Below are positions 1 through 7,370 of a stretch of DNA of 64,000 nt, piece after piece (within the stretch, counting starts at the first letter, position 1; the number at the start of each line of letters is the position of its first letter). Under the pieces are notes generated by a model. The model worked only from the letters and a program-made list of their open reading frames with translations. It did no database searches and was not told the origin of the DNA. Source of the stretch: Denitratimonas sp035703435. GTDB taxonomy: Bacteria > Pseudomonadota > Gammaproteobacteria > Xanthomonadales > Xanthomonadaceae. Both the position numbers and the translations under genes were made by a program. The DNA lies in the NCBI GenBank assembly GCA_035703435.1, contig DASSYF010000022.1, positions 1-64,000 of the forward strand. The letters run 5' to 3'.

Positions 1-155
1 CACCACTGAATTGACCAAAAAGGCATCGTCACCAGCTGGCTCCAGCTATTGAATCCCTTGCTGTAACGGTCTGATCCGCACTCACGAACCTTGTCATCAA
101 ACACTTTGCGCGGCAGGCCATTCAATACGCTGTGAAGACGGTTTATGCTGAACAC

Positions 156-220
156 GTTGCGGCACCTCTGAATTCGAGTCGACGCTCAGGGTTCTAACCC
201 GTTTAGCAAGGTGCCGCAAC
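156..220. repeat. 12-bp inverted repeat in non-coding start of window
   Basis: Perfect 12-bp arms (GTTGCGGCACCT at 156-167 and its reverse complement at 209-220) are separated by 41 bases. The first 300 bases contain no convincing gene. The arms could form a long-loop hairpin or be the remnant of a palindromic element. An integron attC site was considered, but the expected core sites are not present. The role is unknown. Confidence 0.4.
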
Positions 221-299
221 ACTTTCCACGCATCGCGCGCCACTTTCTCCGGACAGCAGTGCGCCTTCGCGGGAGTGACGAGCACATATCGACTTGTTC

Positions 300-770
300 A
301 GATGCTCCCTAGCTTCAGCCCGACACGCTTTCCGTAGGGCTTCAGCCCGACGGGGTGTTCCCAGACCTCGATACGCAGATCGGGCGCCATGTCGGGATGA
401 ATCCCAACCTACCCAAGCCTTGGGAACATCTGATCAAGTCCAAACGCCGTCATTGCGAGATCCCTTTTCCGTTCCGAAAATGCCCACGGGCCATGAACCT
501 GCCCCCCAGTCGTCATGGCGAGGCCCGAAGGGCCGTGGCACTGCGCAGGCATGGATGCCGAAGCGAACATTTGCGCAGCGAATGGCCCGGAGGGCAGACT
601 GCAGGAGGCAGCCTGTAATCCAGAAATACGGAGCCAGAACGCTGGATCGCTTCGCTGCGCTCGCGATGACGAAATTGGATTGCCTTGCGTCGCCGTGTGT
701 CGGGATGAAACCCGACCTGCCAAAGCGCGATGACCCGTAGGTCGGGCTTCCGCCCGACACGCTCGGGCCT
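300..770. repeat. Array of dispersed hairpin repeats, non-coding
   Basis: This gene-free stretch is built of short repeat units. Motifs of the type GTCGGGCTTCAGCCCGAC (around 315-350 and 727-760) alternate with GTCGGGATGAATCCCAACC-type units (around 390-415 and 700-720). Between them lies an element that starts CGTCATGGCGAGGCCCGAAG (about 512) and ends with a CTGGATCGCTTCGCTGCG...GCGATGACG unit (about 642-670), which are inverted versions of one another. Such units are common dispersed intergenic palindromes in proteobacteria. They could act as transcription terminators or RNA stabilisers for genes to the left, or simply be repeat accumulation. Confidence 0.6.
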
Positions 771-836
771 TGCCACGCGTGGCTTGATCGGTTCGAATGG
801 CCGTCTTCACACGTGTGACGCTCTGGGGAACCTTCG

Positions 837-2780
837 ATGAATCAAACCGTCTCGCCGCCGCAGTTGACCGTGCGCGCGGTGCTGTTGGCCGTGGTCCTTG
901 CGGTGATCCTGGCCGCTGCCAATACCTATCTCGGCCTCTTTGCCGGCCTCACCATCGCCTCGGCGATTCCGGCGGCCGTGGTGTCGATGGCAGTGCTGCG
1001 CATGTTGGGCGGCGGCACGATCTATGAAAACAACATCGTGCAGACCGGCGCATCGGCCGGCTCATCCATCGCATCGGGTGTGATCTTCACCATTCCGGCG
1101 CTGGTGATCCTGGGCTACTGGAAAGACTTCCAGTATTCGTGGGTGTTGGCGATTGCCGGTTTGGGCGGCCTCCTGGGCGTGTTGTTCTCGGTGCCGCTGC
1201 GGCGCTCCTTGATCGTCGATCAAGGCTTGGCCTTCCCTGAAGGCAAGGCCGCGGCCGAAGTGCTGAAAACCGGCGAAAACCCCGGCCAGGGCATCAAGCT
1301 GCTGGCGGGTTCCGCACTCCTGGGTGGCCTCATCAAGCTGGCGGCCGGCAGCGGCCTGCGCATGATTCCCGATACCGCCGCCATCGCAGGCTGGTTCGGC
1401 AAAACGCTCGGCTACGCCGGCACCAACCTCTCGCCGGCGCTGTTCGGCGTGGGTTACATCGTCGGCCTGAACATCGGCATCGTGGTGTTCGCCGGTGGCT
1501 TCATCGGTTGGAACATCGCCCTGCCGATCTACAGCAATTTCTTCCTCGCCAACGATCCGCAATTGATGGCGAGCATTGCCGCCAGTTGTGGCGGCATCGG
1601 TGGCGATGCCGAATGCGCGGCCAACACCATCTGGTCGGCGCAGATACGTTACCTCGGCGTGGGCGCGATGTTGATCGGCGGCGTCTGGACCTTGATCTCG
1701 CTGCGCAATTCCCTGTTCTCGGGCATGCGCAGCGGCATGTCGGCGGCACGCAGCGGCGCGGGCGCCACCATCGCCCACACCGAGCAGGACCTTCCGATGA
1801 AGTGGATCGGCATCGGCCTGATCCTGTTCACCCTGCCCTTGCTGGCGCTGTATCAGGCCATCGTCGGGCAATGGCATGTGAGCGTGCCGATGACGGTGAT
1901 CATGGTGGTCGCGGGCTTCCTGTTCGTGTCGGTTTCGGCCTACATGGCCGGCCTGGTCGGCTCGTCCAACAATCCGGTGTCGGGCATCACCATCGCCACC
2001 ATCCTGTTTGCGGCGCTGATCCTGGTGTTGTTGCTCGGACGCGACTCACCCATCGGCGCGGTGGCCGCGATCATGATCGGCGCGGTGGTGTGTTGCGCGG
2101 CCTGCATCGGCGGTGACAATCTGCAGGACCTCAAGGCCGGCTACATCATCGGCGCCACGCCCTGGAAGCAGCAGGTGATGCTGGCCATCGGCGCGGTGTC
2201 CTCGGCCCTGGTGATGGCGCCGGTGCTCAACATCCTCGACAAGGCCTACGGCATCGGCGTGGTCAGCGAAGCCCATCCCAATCCACTGTTGGCGCCGCAA
2301 GCGACCTTGATGGCGTCGGTCGCCAAGGGCATCTTCGGCGGCGAACTGCCTTGGACCACGATCGGCATCGGCGCCGGCATCGGCGCGATCATCATTGCCT
2401 TCGATGCCTGGCTGAAGGCGCGCAAGTCCCATTTCCGCGTGCCGGTGCTGGCCTGCGCGGTGGGCATCTATCTTCCGATCGAACTGTCGGTGCCGATTCT
2501 GGCCGGTGGCATCGTGGCGTGGTTGGTCGAGCGCCGCTTCGGCATCAAGGCCGATGATCCGAACAAGGAAAAAGTGCACCAGCGCGGCATGTTGTTTGCC
2601 GCGGGCCTGATCACCGGCGAAGCCTTGATGGGCATCGGCATCGCCGTTCCCATCGTATTGACCGAACGCGATGACGTGCTGGCGCTGGCCGAGTCCCTGC
2701 AGTTTGGTGGTTGGCTTGGCTTGAGCTTGTTGGTGGTGGTGGCGGTGCTGCTGTACCGCGCCGCGATCAAACGCGACTGA
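837..2780 (+). CDS. OPT-family oligopeptide/metal-chelate transporter
   Basis: A 647-residue polytopic inner-membrane protein with about 15 hydrophobic segments. The N-terminal pattern NTYLGLFAGLTIASAIPAA and the motif YENNIVQTGASAGSSIASG are typical of the bacterial OPT (oligopeptide transporter) family, as is the later GGDNLQDLKAGYIIGATPWK. The family imports peptides or metal-siderophore complexes using the proton gradient; the substrate here cannot be told from sequence. Start: GGGGA lies about 7 bases upstream of ATG. The gene stands alone and converges on rimI, and a stem-loop sits at its end. Confidence 0.9.
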   Translation: MNQTVSPPQLTVRAVLLAVVLAVILAAANTYLGLFAGLTIASAIPAAVVSMAVLRMLGGGTIYENNIVQTGASAGSSIASGVIFTIPALVILGYWKDFQYSWVLAIAGLGGLLGVLFSVPLRRSLIVDQGLAFPEGKAAAEVLKTGENPGQGIKLLAGSALLGGLIKLAAGSGLRMIPDTAAIAGWFGKTLGYAGTNLSPALFGVGYIVGLNIGIVVFAGGFIGWNIALPIYSNFFLANDPQLMASIAASCGGIGGDAECAANTIWSAQIRYLGVGAMLIGGVWTLISLRNSLFSGMRSGMSAARSGAGATIAHTEQDLPMKWIGIGLILFTLPLLALYQAIVGQWHVSVPMTVIMVVAGFLFVSVSAYMAGLVGSSNNPVSGITIATILFAALILVLLLGRDSPIGAVAAIMIGAVVCCAACIGGDNLQDLKAGYIIGATPWKQQVMLAIGAVSSALVMAPVLNILDKAYGIGVVSEAHPNPLLAPQATLMASVAKGIFGGELPWTTIGIGAGIGAIIIAFDAWLKARKSHFRVPVLACAVGIYLPIELSVPILAGGIVAWLVERRFGIKADDPNKEKVHQRGMLFAAGLITGEALMGIGIAVPIVLTERDDVLALAESLQFGGWLGLSLLVVVAVLLYRAAIKRD

Positions 2781-2789
2781 TCCTCGGCG

Positions 2790-2821
2790 GCTGCCTGCGC
2801 GCTTACTCGCCCGCAGGCAGC
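2790..2821. terminator. Stem-loop between convergent OPT gene and rimI
   Basis: GCTGCCTGC (2790-2798) pairs with GCAGGCAGC (2813-2821) around a 14-base loop. It lies 10 bases after the OPT stop codon and overlaps the last codons of rimI. There is no U tract, so a role as terminator for either gene is only a suggestion. Confidence 0.35.
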
Positions 2822-3282
2822 AGCTCGATCGCCATGACGATGGCATCCTCGCGCCCCTTGTGCGCCGGGTAGTAACGCGGGCGTCGGCCGATTTCGTTGA
2901 AGCCCAGGCTTTCGTAGAGGTGGATCGCCGCCGGATTGGACGGGCGCACCTCCAGAAACACGCGCTCGGCACGGTGCCAGCGCGCCAGGTCGATCAAACG
3001 CCCGGTGAGATAGCGCCCCAATCCGCGCCCCTGATGGCGCGGCGCCACACAGACGTTGAGGATGTGGGCCTCGCCTGCGCCGGTCGATAAAACCCCGTGG
3101 CCGATGATCTTGTCATCGAGCAGCAGTACCCAGCAGCCATGGCCGGCGAGCAGGCAGTCACGAAAGATGCCTTCGGTCCAGGGAAATTCATACGCTGCCA
3201 GCTCGTTCTGCATCACCACGTCCATGTCGGTGGTGCGCATCGCGCGCAGGCTGGGTTGTGAGGGCAGTGCCACCGCACTCAT
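2803..3282 (-). CDS. rimI: Ribosomal protein S18-alanine N-acetyltransferase RimI
   Basis: A 159-residue GNAT-fold acetyltransferase. RimI acetylates the N-terminal alanine of ribosomal protein S18 with acetyl-CoA. The acetyl-CoA binding motif A region (NVCVAPRHQGRGLGRYLTG, about residues 75-95) and motif B (FLEVRPSNPAAIHLYESLGF) are intact and of RimI type, including YYPAHKGREDAIVM near the end. The ATG overlaps the stop of the upstream holD-like gene (ATGA). The holD-rimI pairing matches the gene order in enterobacteria. It is the last gene of the long minus-strand unit that starts at pssA. Confidence 0.9.
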   Translation of the reverse strand: MSAVALPSQPSLRAMRTTDMDVVMQNELAAYEFPWTEGIFRDCLLAGHGCWVLLLDDKIIGHGVLSTGAGEAHILNVCVAPRHQGRGLGRYLTGRLIDLARWHRAERVFLEVRPSNPAAIHLYESLGFNEIGRRPRYYPAHKGREDAIVMAIELLPAGE

Positions 3283-3722
3283 GCGCCCTGCCTGCCCGCA
3301 AGTTGTCGACGCAGGCGGCGCAGGATCGGCCAGGCAATACGTTTTTCCAGCGGATCTCGCAAACGCTCCAGTGTTGGCAAGCTCACCGCCGACGCGGGCG
3401 CACCGACACCGAAAGCCAGGATCATCAAGTCATCGTCGCCGGCTTCGTCCGGCCCGACGGCCACCTCCGCGTCGCTCACCCCAACGCTGCGCAGAATCTG
3501 CTCCAGCAAACGCGCCTGCGGCCCTTCCGTAGGCCTAGTTTTTCGATCCGCAAACCAGAGGCGCACGCGACGCGACGCTGGCTGCGACGGGCTTGGCTCC
3601 GATGTGGCTTCGACGTCAGCGGCGTGCGGCGGCGTCAGACGAGATCGGAGCCGCAAGGGCACGATGCCCAGCGCCTGCAAGCGGACTTGCTGATCGTCGA
3701 AGGCTGAAACGCGTGTGTTCAC
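3279..3722 (-). CDS. holD: Probable DNA polymerase III psi subunit (HolD-like)
   Basis: A 147-residue protein that starts with GTG, overlapping the previous stop (GTGA). The N-terminal stretch VRLQALGIVPLRLRSR resembles the conserved start of HolD (QLQQLGIxxWxLR), the segment of psi that contacts other clamp-loader components. The C-terminal half (LLEQILRSVGV...WPILRRLRRQL) has a HolD-like layout. HolD is very divergent, so the call rests on this N-terminal motif, on size (137 residues in E. coli) and on the position immediately before rimI. The middle (about residues 35-70) is Pro/Arg-rich and poorly conserved. Function in this organism is inferred. Confidence 0.6.
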   Translation of the reverse strand: MNTRVSAFDDQQVRLQALGIVPLRLRSRLTPPHAADVEATSEPSPSQPASRRVRLWFADRKTRPTEGPQARLLEQILRSVGVSDAEVAVGPDEAGDDDLMILAFGVGAPASAVSLPTLERLRDPLEKRIAWPILRRLRRQLAGRQGA

Positions 3723-4375
3723 TCGTGTTCCAACTCGCGGACTTGGATCATGTCTTCGCCGGCGGCGCGTGCTTTCGCCGCGGCCTCGATGTCGGCAATG
3801 AAGTCGGCGCTGATCTGGTCTAGCGCCTGCGCCATGGCACGAACCGAATCGGTGATCGAATCGCCCTCGGCCAAAACCCGATGCTGGTACTCACCGATCA
3901 CCCAAGGCTTGCCGGCCTCGGAGGGTTCGGCGCGCAGTACCAAACCGGTGACGACCTCCCAGCCCGAGTCGGTCTTGATCCGCTCCAGGCGCACGATCCT
4001 GCCCGAAACCGCCAACACGACCATGCGGGTGGGCAGGCGGTCGGTCACCACGCGACTGAGCCGCGCGCGCCGCAGGGTGTCCACCAGCCGCCGTTGCAAC
4101 AAGCGCGTGGGTGGGTCGATCCAGAGTTGATAGTGATAGCTGCGCAGGCTGCCGGCCTGCGCATCCATGGCATAGATCAGGGCCTGATCCGAGTACAGGC
4201 CATCGGCCTCCAGCGGAGACACGACGATAGGCAACTCCACCGGCGCCTGTGCGGGCGCAGCCACGACCGGCGCTGGCATCCGATAATAGGTCGTTTCCGG
4301 CATGGCCGGTGCGCCGGCGCAGGCCGCCAGCACCAACACCCACGGGATGATCGACAGGTTTCGGAGCATTCTCAT
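3719..4375 (-). CDS. ABC-type transport auxiliary lipoprotein (PqiC/DUF330-like)
   Basis: A 218-residue predicted lipoprotein. A short charged start, a hydrophobic stretch and the lipobox LAAC (Cys19) direct it to the outer membrane or periplasm. The remainder resembles the auxiliary lipoproteins that accompany MCE transporters (PqiC, ABC_trans_aux family): TTYYRM near the mature N terminus, then YQLWIDPPTRLLQRRLVDTL and a C-terminal Ala/Glu-rich helix ending DFIADIEAAAKARA. It probably anchors or docks the MCE bridge at the outer membrane. Its ATG overlaps the stop of the MCE gene (ATGA), and it overlaps the downstream holD-like gene (GTGA). Confidence 0.82.
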   Translation of the reverse strand: MRMLRNLSIIPWVLVLAACAGAPAMPETTYYRMPAPVVAAPAQAPVELPIVVSPLEADGLYSDQALIYAMDAQAGSLRSYHYQLWIDPPTRLLQRRLVDTLRRARLSRVVTDRLPTRMVVLAVSGRIVRLERIKTDSGWEVVTGLVLRAEPSEAGKPWVIGEYQHRVLAEGDSITDSVRAMAQALDQISADFIADIEAAAKARAAGEDMIQVRELEHE

Positions 4376-5289
4376 TGTTCTTCCACCTGATCGGCCTTCG
4401 GGTTGAACAGCAAGCGATTGGGTCGACGACGAATCTCGCGGCTGAACTCATCCATGTTGCGGCTGGACGATTCCAGATGATGCGCCACCGAATCCATGCG
4501 CTGCGCCAAAGTGCCGACGATGCGCTCCAAGTCCAGCACCACCTGTCGGATCTCGGGCCGACTCTCGTCCACCGTGCCATTCAAGGCCGCAATCAGCGCC
4601 TGGGTCTGGGCCTGGGTTTGCTTCAGATCCGAAGCCACCGTGCGCAGATCGCGCAGGGTGCCGCCGATGGCCTCGCGATTGTCATCACCGAGCACCTGAT
4701 TGATGTTGTCGGCCGCCTGATTGAGGCGCGTGAGCAAGCCCTGACTCTGCTGCACCAAGCCCGGCAAGCCGCTGTCCAAGGTGCCGGAAATGGCATCGAT
4801 GCGCTGGCTCAGGGTATCCACCAAGGGACGAATGCGATCACGCGTCAAGGTGGTCAATTCGTCCGCCAACTCGTTCATGGCAGCAAACACATCGCCGCCG
4901 GCAGCACTGTTCAACTCGCCGCCCGCCGGAACCATGGTGGTGCTCTGACCACCGCGAATGGCCACCCGAACTTCGGCCAACAAGCCACTGGCTTGCAGCT
5001 GCGCCACGCTGTCCGACGGAATTGGCCAATCGGCGCGCACCGCCATCTCGACCCGATAGCGCGTGACCTGACCACGCTCGGGCACGATGGCCTGCACCTG
5101 GCCAATGCGAAAACCCTGATACAGCACCGGCGCACCAAAACGCACCCCGGTGACATTGTCGAAGTCAGCATGGTAGGTCACGGTCGTGCCACCCCGCCCG
5201 GTGATGGCGTACACGGCGCCCAGCAGTACCACCAAGGCCAGCACCGTGACGCCGCCGACCAGCACGTAATTGATGTTGTCGCGTCGCAT
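4372..5289 (-). CDS. MCE-family (MlaD-like) lipid-binding protein
   Basis: A 305-residue protein with one N-terminal membrane anchor (residues about 8-30), one MCE domain (about 35-115, with VTGVRFGAPVLYQGFRIGQV and SGLLAEVRVAIRGG), then a long helical region (about 130-275) that can form a coiled coil, and the characteristic tail RRRPNRLLFNP. MCE proteins form hexameric rings or tubes that carry phospholipids across the periplasm with an MlaE/MlaF-type ABC transporter, and the neighbouring genes supply exactly these parts. The length and single MCE domain place it nearer to the PqiB/LetB-linked or long MlaD type than to the short E. coli MlaD. Confidence 0.88.
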   Translation of the reverse strand: MRRDNINYVLVGGVTVLALVVLLGAVYAITGRGGTTVTYHADFDNVTGVRFGAPVLYQGFRIGQVQAIVPERGQVTRYRVEMAVRADWPIPSDSVAQLQASGLLAEVRVAIRGGQSTTMVPAGGELNSAAGGDVFAAMNELADELTTLTRDRIRPLVDTLSQRIDAISGTLDSGLPGLVQQSQGLLTRLNQAADNINQVLGDDNREAIGGTLRDLRTVASDLKQTQAQTQALIAALNGTVDESRPEIRQVVLDLERIVGTLAQRMDSVAHHLESSSRNMDEFSREIRRRPNRLLFNPKADQVEEQ

Positions 5290-5297
5290 AAGTCGAA

Positions 5298-6143
5298 TCA
5301 GCCCTCTTCCTCGGTCAACCGGCGCAAGTAATCATCCACGTTCAATTCGACTTCGCGTGCACGACGGTTGAGCAGATCCTGGATGCGCTCGTTGTCGGCC
5401 GCGCGCACCTGTGCCACGGTTCCGGTCATCAGGATACGGCCTTGATCGAGCACGGTGATGGTATCGGCAATCTTGAAGGCCGATTCCAATTCGTGCGTCA
5501 CCACCACCATGCTCATGCGCATGGCATCACGCAGTTGCAGGATGAGGTCATCGAGTTCGGCGGAGACCACCGGATCAAGCCCCGCCGAAGGCTCATCGAA
5601 AAACATCAAGCGCGGGTCCATCACGATCGCGCGTGCCAGCGCCGCACGCTTGACCATGCCGCCGGACAGTTGTGCTGGCATCAGGTCCTGAAAGCCACCC
5701 AGATTGACCACTTCCAGCTTGAGCCGACTCATGATGCGGATGGTGTTTTCATCGAGCCGGGTGTGCTCGCGCAAGGGCAAGGCGACGTTGTCGCCCACGC
5801 TCATTGAAGTGAACAAGGCCCCGCCCTGAAAGCTCACGCCGATCTTGCGTCGCAGGGCCAGAAGCTCTCGTGCGCTGACCTCGCCAAGATCACGCCCGAA
5901 CAGGCACACCTTGCCGCGGCGAGGACGTTGCAGGCCGATCAGATGACGCAACAGCGTGCTCTTGCCCGAACCGGAACCGCCCATGATGACGCGGATTTCA
6001 CCTTGCTCGACGCGAAAGTCGATGCCATGAAGCACCTGCCGTCGCCCGTACCACGCCTCCAGACCGGCGACGGAGATGATGGGCTCGCCCGCGCCGGGAA
6101 TCGGGAATGGGGAATCGGGAATCGGGGCGGCGTCGATGGCCAC
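5298..6143 (-). CDS. MlaF-like ABC transporter ATPase
   Basis: A 281-residue ATPase of the lipid-transport ABC system. Visible motifs: Walker A GGSGSGKST (about 55-63), Q-loop FQGGALF, signature LSGGMVKRAALARA, Walker B LMFFDEPSAGLDP and the H-loop VVTHE. The C-terminal extension (DLLNRRAREVELNVDDYLRR) is MlaF-like. The start is GTG at 6143, preceded by GAGGGG. The first about 17 residues (PIPDSPFPIP...) are encoded by a palindromic repeat that occupies the gap to the permease gene, so the N terminus is probably not conserved. It lies downstream of the permease and 8 bases before the MCE gene. Confidence 0.9.
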   Translation of the reverse strand: MAIDAAPIPDSPFPIPGAGEPIISVAGLEAWYGRRQVLHGIDFRVEQGEIRVIMGGSGSGKSTLLRHLIGLQRPRRGKVCLFGRDLGEVSARELLALRRKIGVSFQGGALFTSMSVGDNVALPLREHTRLDENTIRIMSRLKLEVVNLGGFQDLMPAQLSGGMVKRAALARAIVMDPRLMFFDEPSAGLDPVVSAELDDLILQLRDAMRMSMVVVTHELESAFKIADTITVLDQGRILMTGTVAQVRAADNERIQDLLNRRAREVELNVDDYLRRLTEEEG

Positions 6144-6249
6144 TCAGCACCCCTCAACCCAGCGACGATCAAGCACGAATCGACCGCACGAAGTACGCAC
6201 CGTGCCCGCACTTCCGATTCCCCATTCCCGATTCCCCATTCCCGACCCC
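6095..6249. repeat. Palindromic element with GATTCCC/CATTCCC arms inside the lipid-transport operon
   Basis: The left arm (6095-6127) is made of GGGAATCGGGAATGGGGAAT-type units. The right arm (6213-6249) is its near reverse complement, with 21 consecutive matching positions. The 85-base middle is unrelated. The arms are runs of GATTCCC and CATTCCC heptamers. The element fills the gap between the permease and ATPase genes, supplies the GTG start region of the ATPase and would fold into a long mRNA hairpin there. Confidence 0.75.
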
Positions 6250-6251
6250 AA

Positions 6252-7049
6252 TCAGCGATTCAAGAAGAACGAGAACAACATGTCGGCAATCACCAAGGCG
6301 CTGATCGAGAGCACCACCGCACGGGTGGTGGCGCGCCCCACACCTTCGGCCCCGCCCGTAACCGAGAAGCCGACGCTGGTGCCGATCAAGGCAATCAAGG
6401 TGCCGAAAACTAGACTCTTGGCGAGCCCTTCCCAAAGGTCGCGCATGACCAGAAGATCCAGCGTCTGCACGAAATAGCCCGCCAGGCTGATATCGAGCGG
6501 CCCCATGGTGTACAGCCCGGCACCCAGCAAGGCCACGGCGTCGGCCAGGATGGTCAATACCGGCAGCATCACCACCATCGCGACCAGAGCAGGCGCCACC
6601 AGATAGCGCACCGGCTCGATGCCGATGACGGCCAAGGCATCCACTTCCTGCGAGACCACCATCGACCCCAGACGGGCGGCCAGCGACGAGCCGCTGCGCC
6701 CGGCCACCACGATGCCGGTGATCAAGGCCCCGAACTCGCGCGTGATCGACTTGCCCGCCGCCATGACCACCTGACTTTGCGCCCCGAACTCGGCCAAGGC
6801 CGCGACGAACTGGATGCCGAGCATGACACCGATGGTCAGCGCCAAAAGGCATACGATCGGTATCGCATCCACGCCGATCTGCCGCATCTGCTCGAAGATC
6901 ATGCGCAGCCGTACCGGCTGTCCGACGCGCCAGCCGAACGCCAGATACCACAGCGATTCCAGCAGCAGCATGGCACCAAAACCCAGCTCGCCGATGCTGG
7001 CGACGACGCGCCTGCCGATACGCTCCAGTGGCGTGAAGACTGCCTCCAT
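6252..7049 (-). CDS. MlaE-like phospholipid ABC transporter permease
   Basis: A 265-residue integral membrane protein with five or six hydrophobic segments and the MlaE (DUF140) signatures GVMLGIQFVAALAEFGA, REFGALITGIVVAGRSGSS (about 120-140), EVDALAVIGIEPVRYLVAPAL and GTSVGFSVTGGAEGVGRATT. MlaE forms the transmembrane pathway for phospholipids between the inner membrane and the MCE ring. It starts 3 bases after the STAS gene stop and is followed, across the palindromic element, by the ATPase. Confidence 0.92.
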   Translation of the reverse strand: MEAVFTPLERIGRRVVASIGELGFGAMLLLESLWYLAFGWRVGQPVRLRMIFEQMRQIGVDAIPIVCLLALTIGVMLGIQFVAALAEFGAQSQVVMAAGKSITREFGALITGIVVAGRSGSSLAARLGSMVVSQEVDALAVIGIEPVRYLVAPALVAMVVMLPVLTILADAVALLGAGLYTMGPLDISLAGYFVQTLDLLVMRDLWEGLAKSLVFGTLIALIGTSVGFSVTGGAEGVGRATTRAVVLSISALVIADMLFSFFLNR

Positions 7050-7052
7050 CGC

Positions 7053-7370
7053 TCAGGTCGCATCATCCGAGCGCAGGGTGAACACGCGATCCAGTCGAGC
7101 CAGCTTCAACACCGCCAGCACCGCCGGACTGACCCTCACCAATTCGAAACTCTGGCCCTTGCCGCGTGCATTCTGGAAACCCTCGACCAAGGCCGCGATC
7201 CCGGATGAATCGATGTAGCTCACCCGTGACAGATCGATGGCAACCTTGGGCGCGCGCGTCAGTGCGTCGAGCACCTCGCGCCGCACCTGCGTCGACCAGG
7301 ACAGGTCCACCTCGCCACCCAGAATCACCGTGGCGGTATCGCCTTCGACGTGTGTGTCGCATTGACTCAT
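7053..7370 (-). CDS. STAS-domain protein (MlaB / anti-sigma-antagonist type)
   Basis: A 105-residue single STAS domain. The conserved loop is SYIDSSGIAALVEG, with D54-S55-S56-G57; in SpoIIAA and RsbV the equivalent serine is phosphorylated by the cognate kinase. In Mla systems the STAS protein MlaB binds and activates the ATPase MlaF. Both readings apply here: the next gene is the MlaE permease, and the preceding gene encodes a SpoIIE phosphatase with an RsbW-like ATPase domain. The start (ATG at 7370) overlaps the phosphatase stop (ATGA); a longer in-frame extension upstream lies inside the phosphatase gene and was discarded. Confidence 0.87.
   Translation of the reverse strand: MSQCDTHVEGDTATVILGGEVDLSWSTQVRREVLDALTRAPKVAIDLSRVSYIDSSGIAALVEGFQNARGKGQSFELVRVSPAVLAVLKLARLDRVFTLRSDDAT

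Noticed and set aside
140..230. Possible integron attC site
   Set aside because: The inverted repeat is there, but no pair of RYYYAAC/GTTRRRY core sites is placed at its ends, and no integrase or cassette genes are near.
97..285. 62-codon minus-strand frame at the left edge
   Set aside because: It crosses the 156-220 inverted repeat, has no Shine-Dalgarno sequence and no recognisable family.
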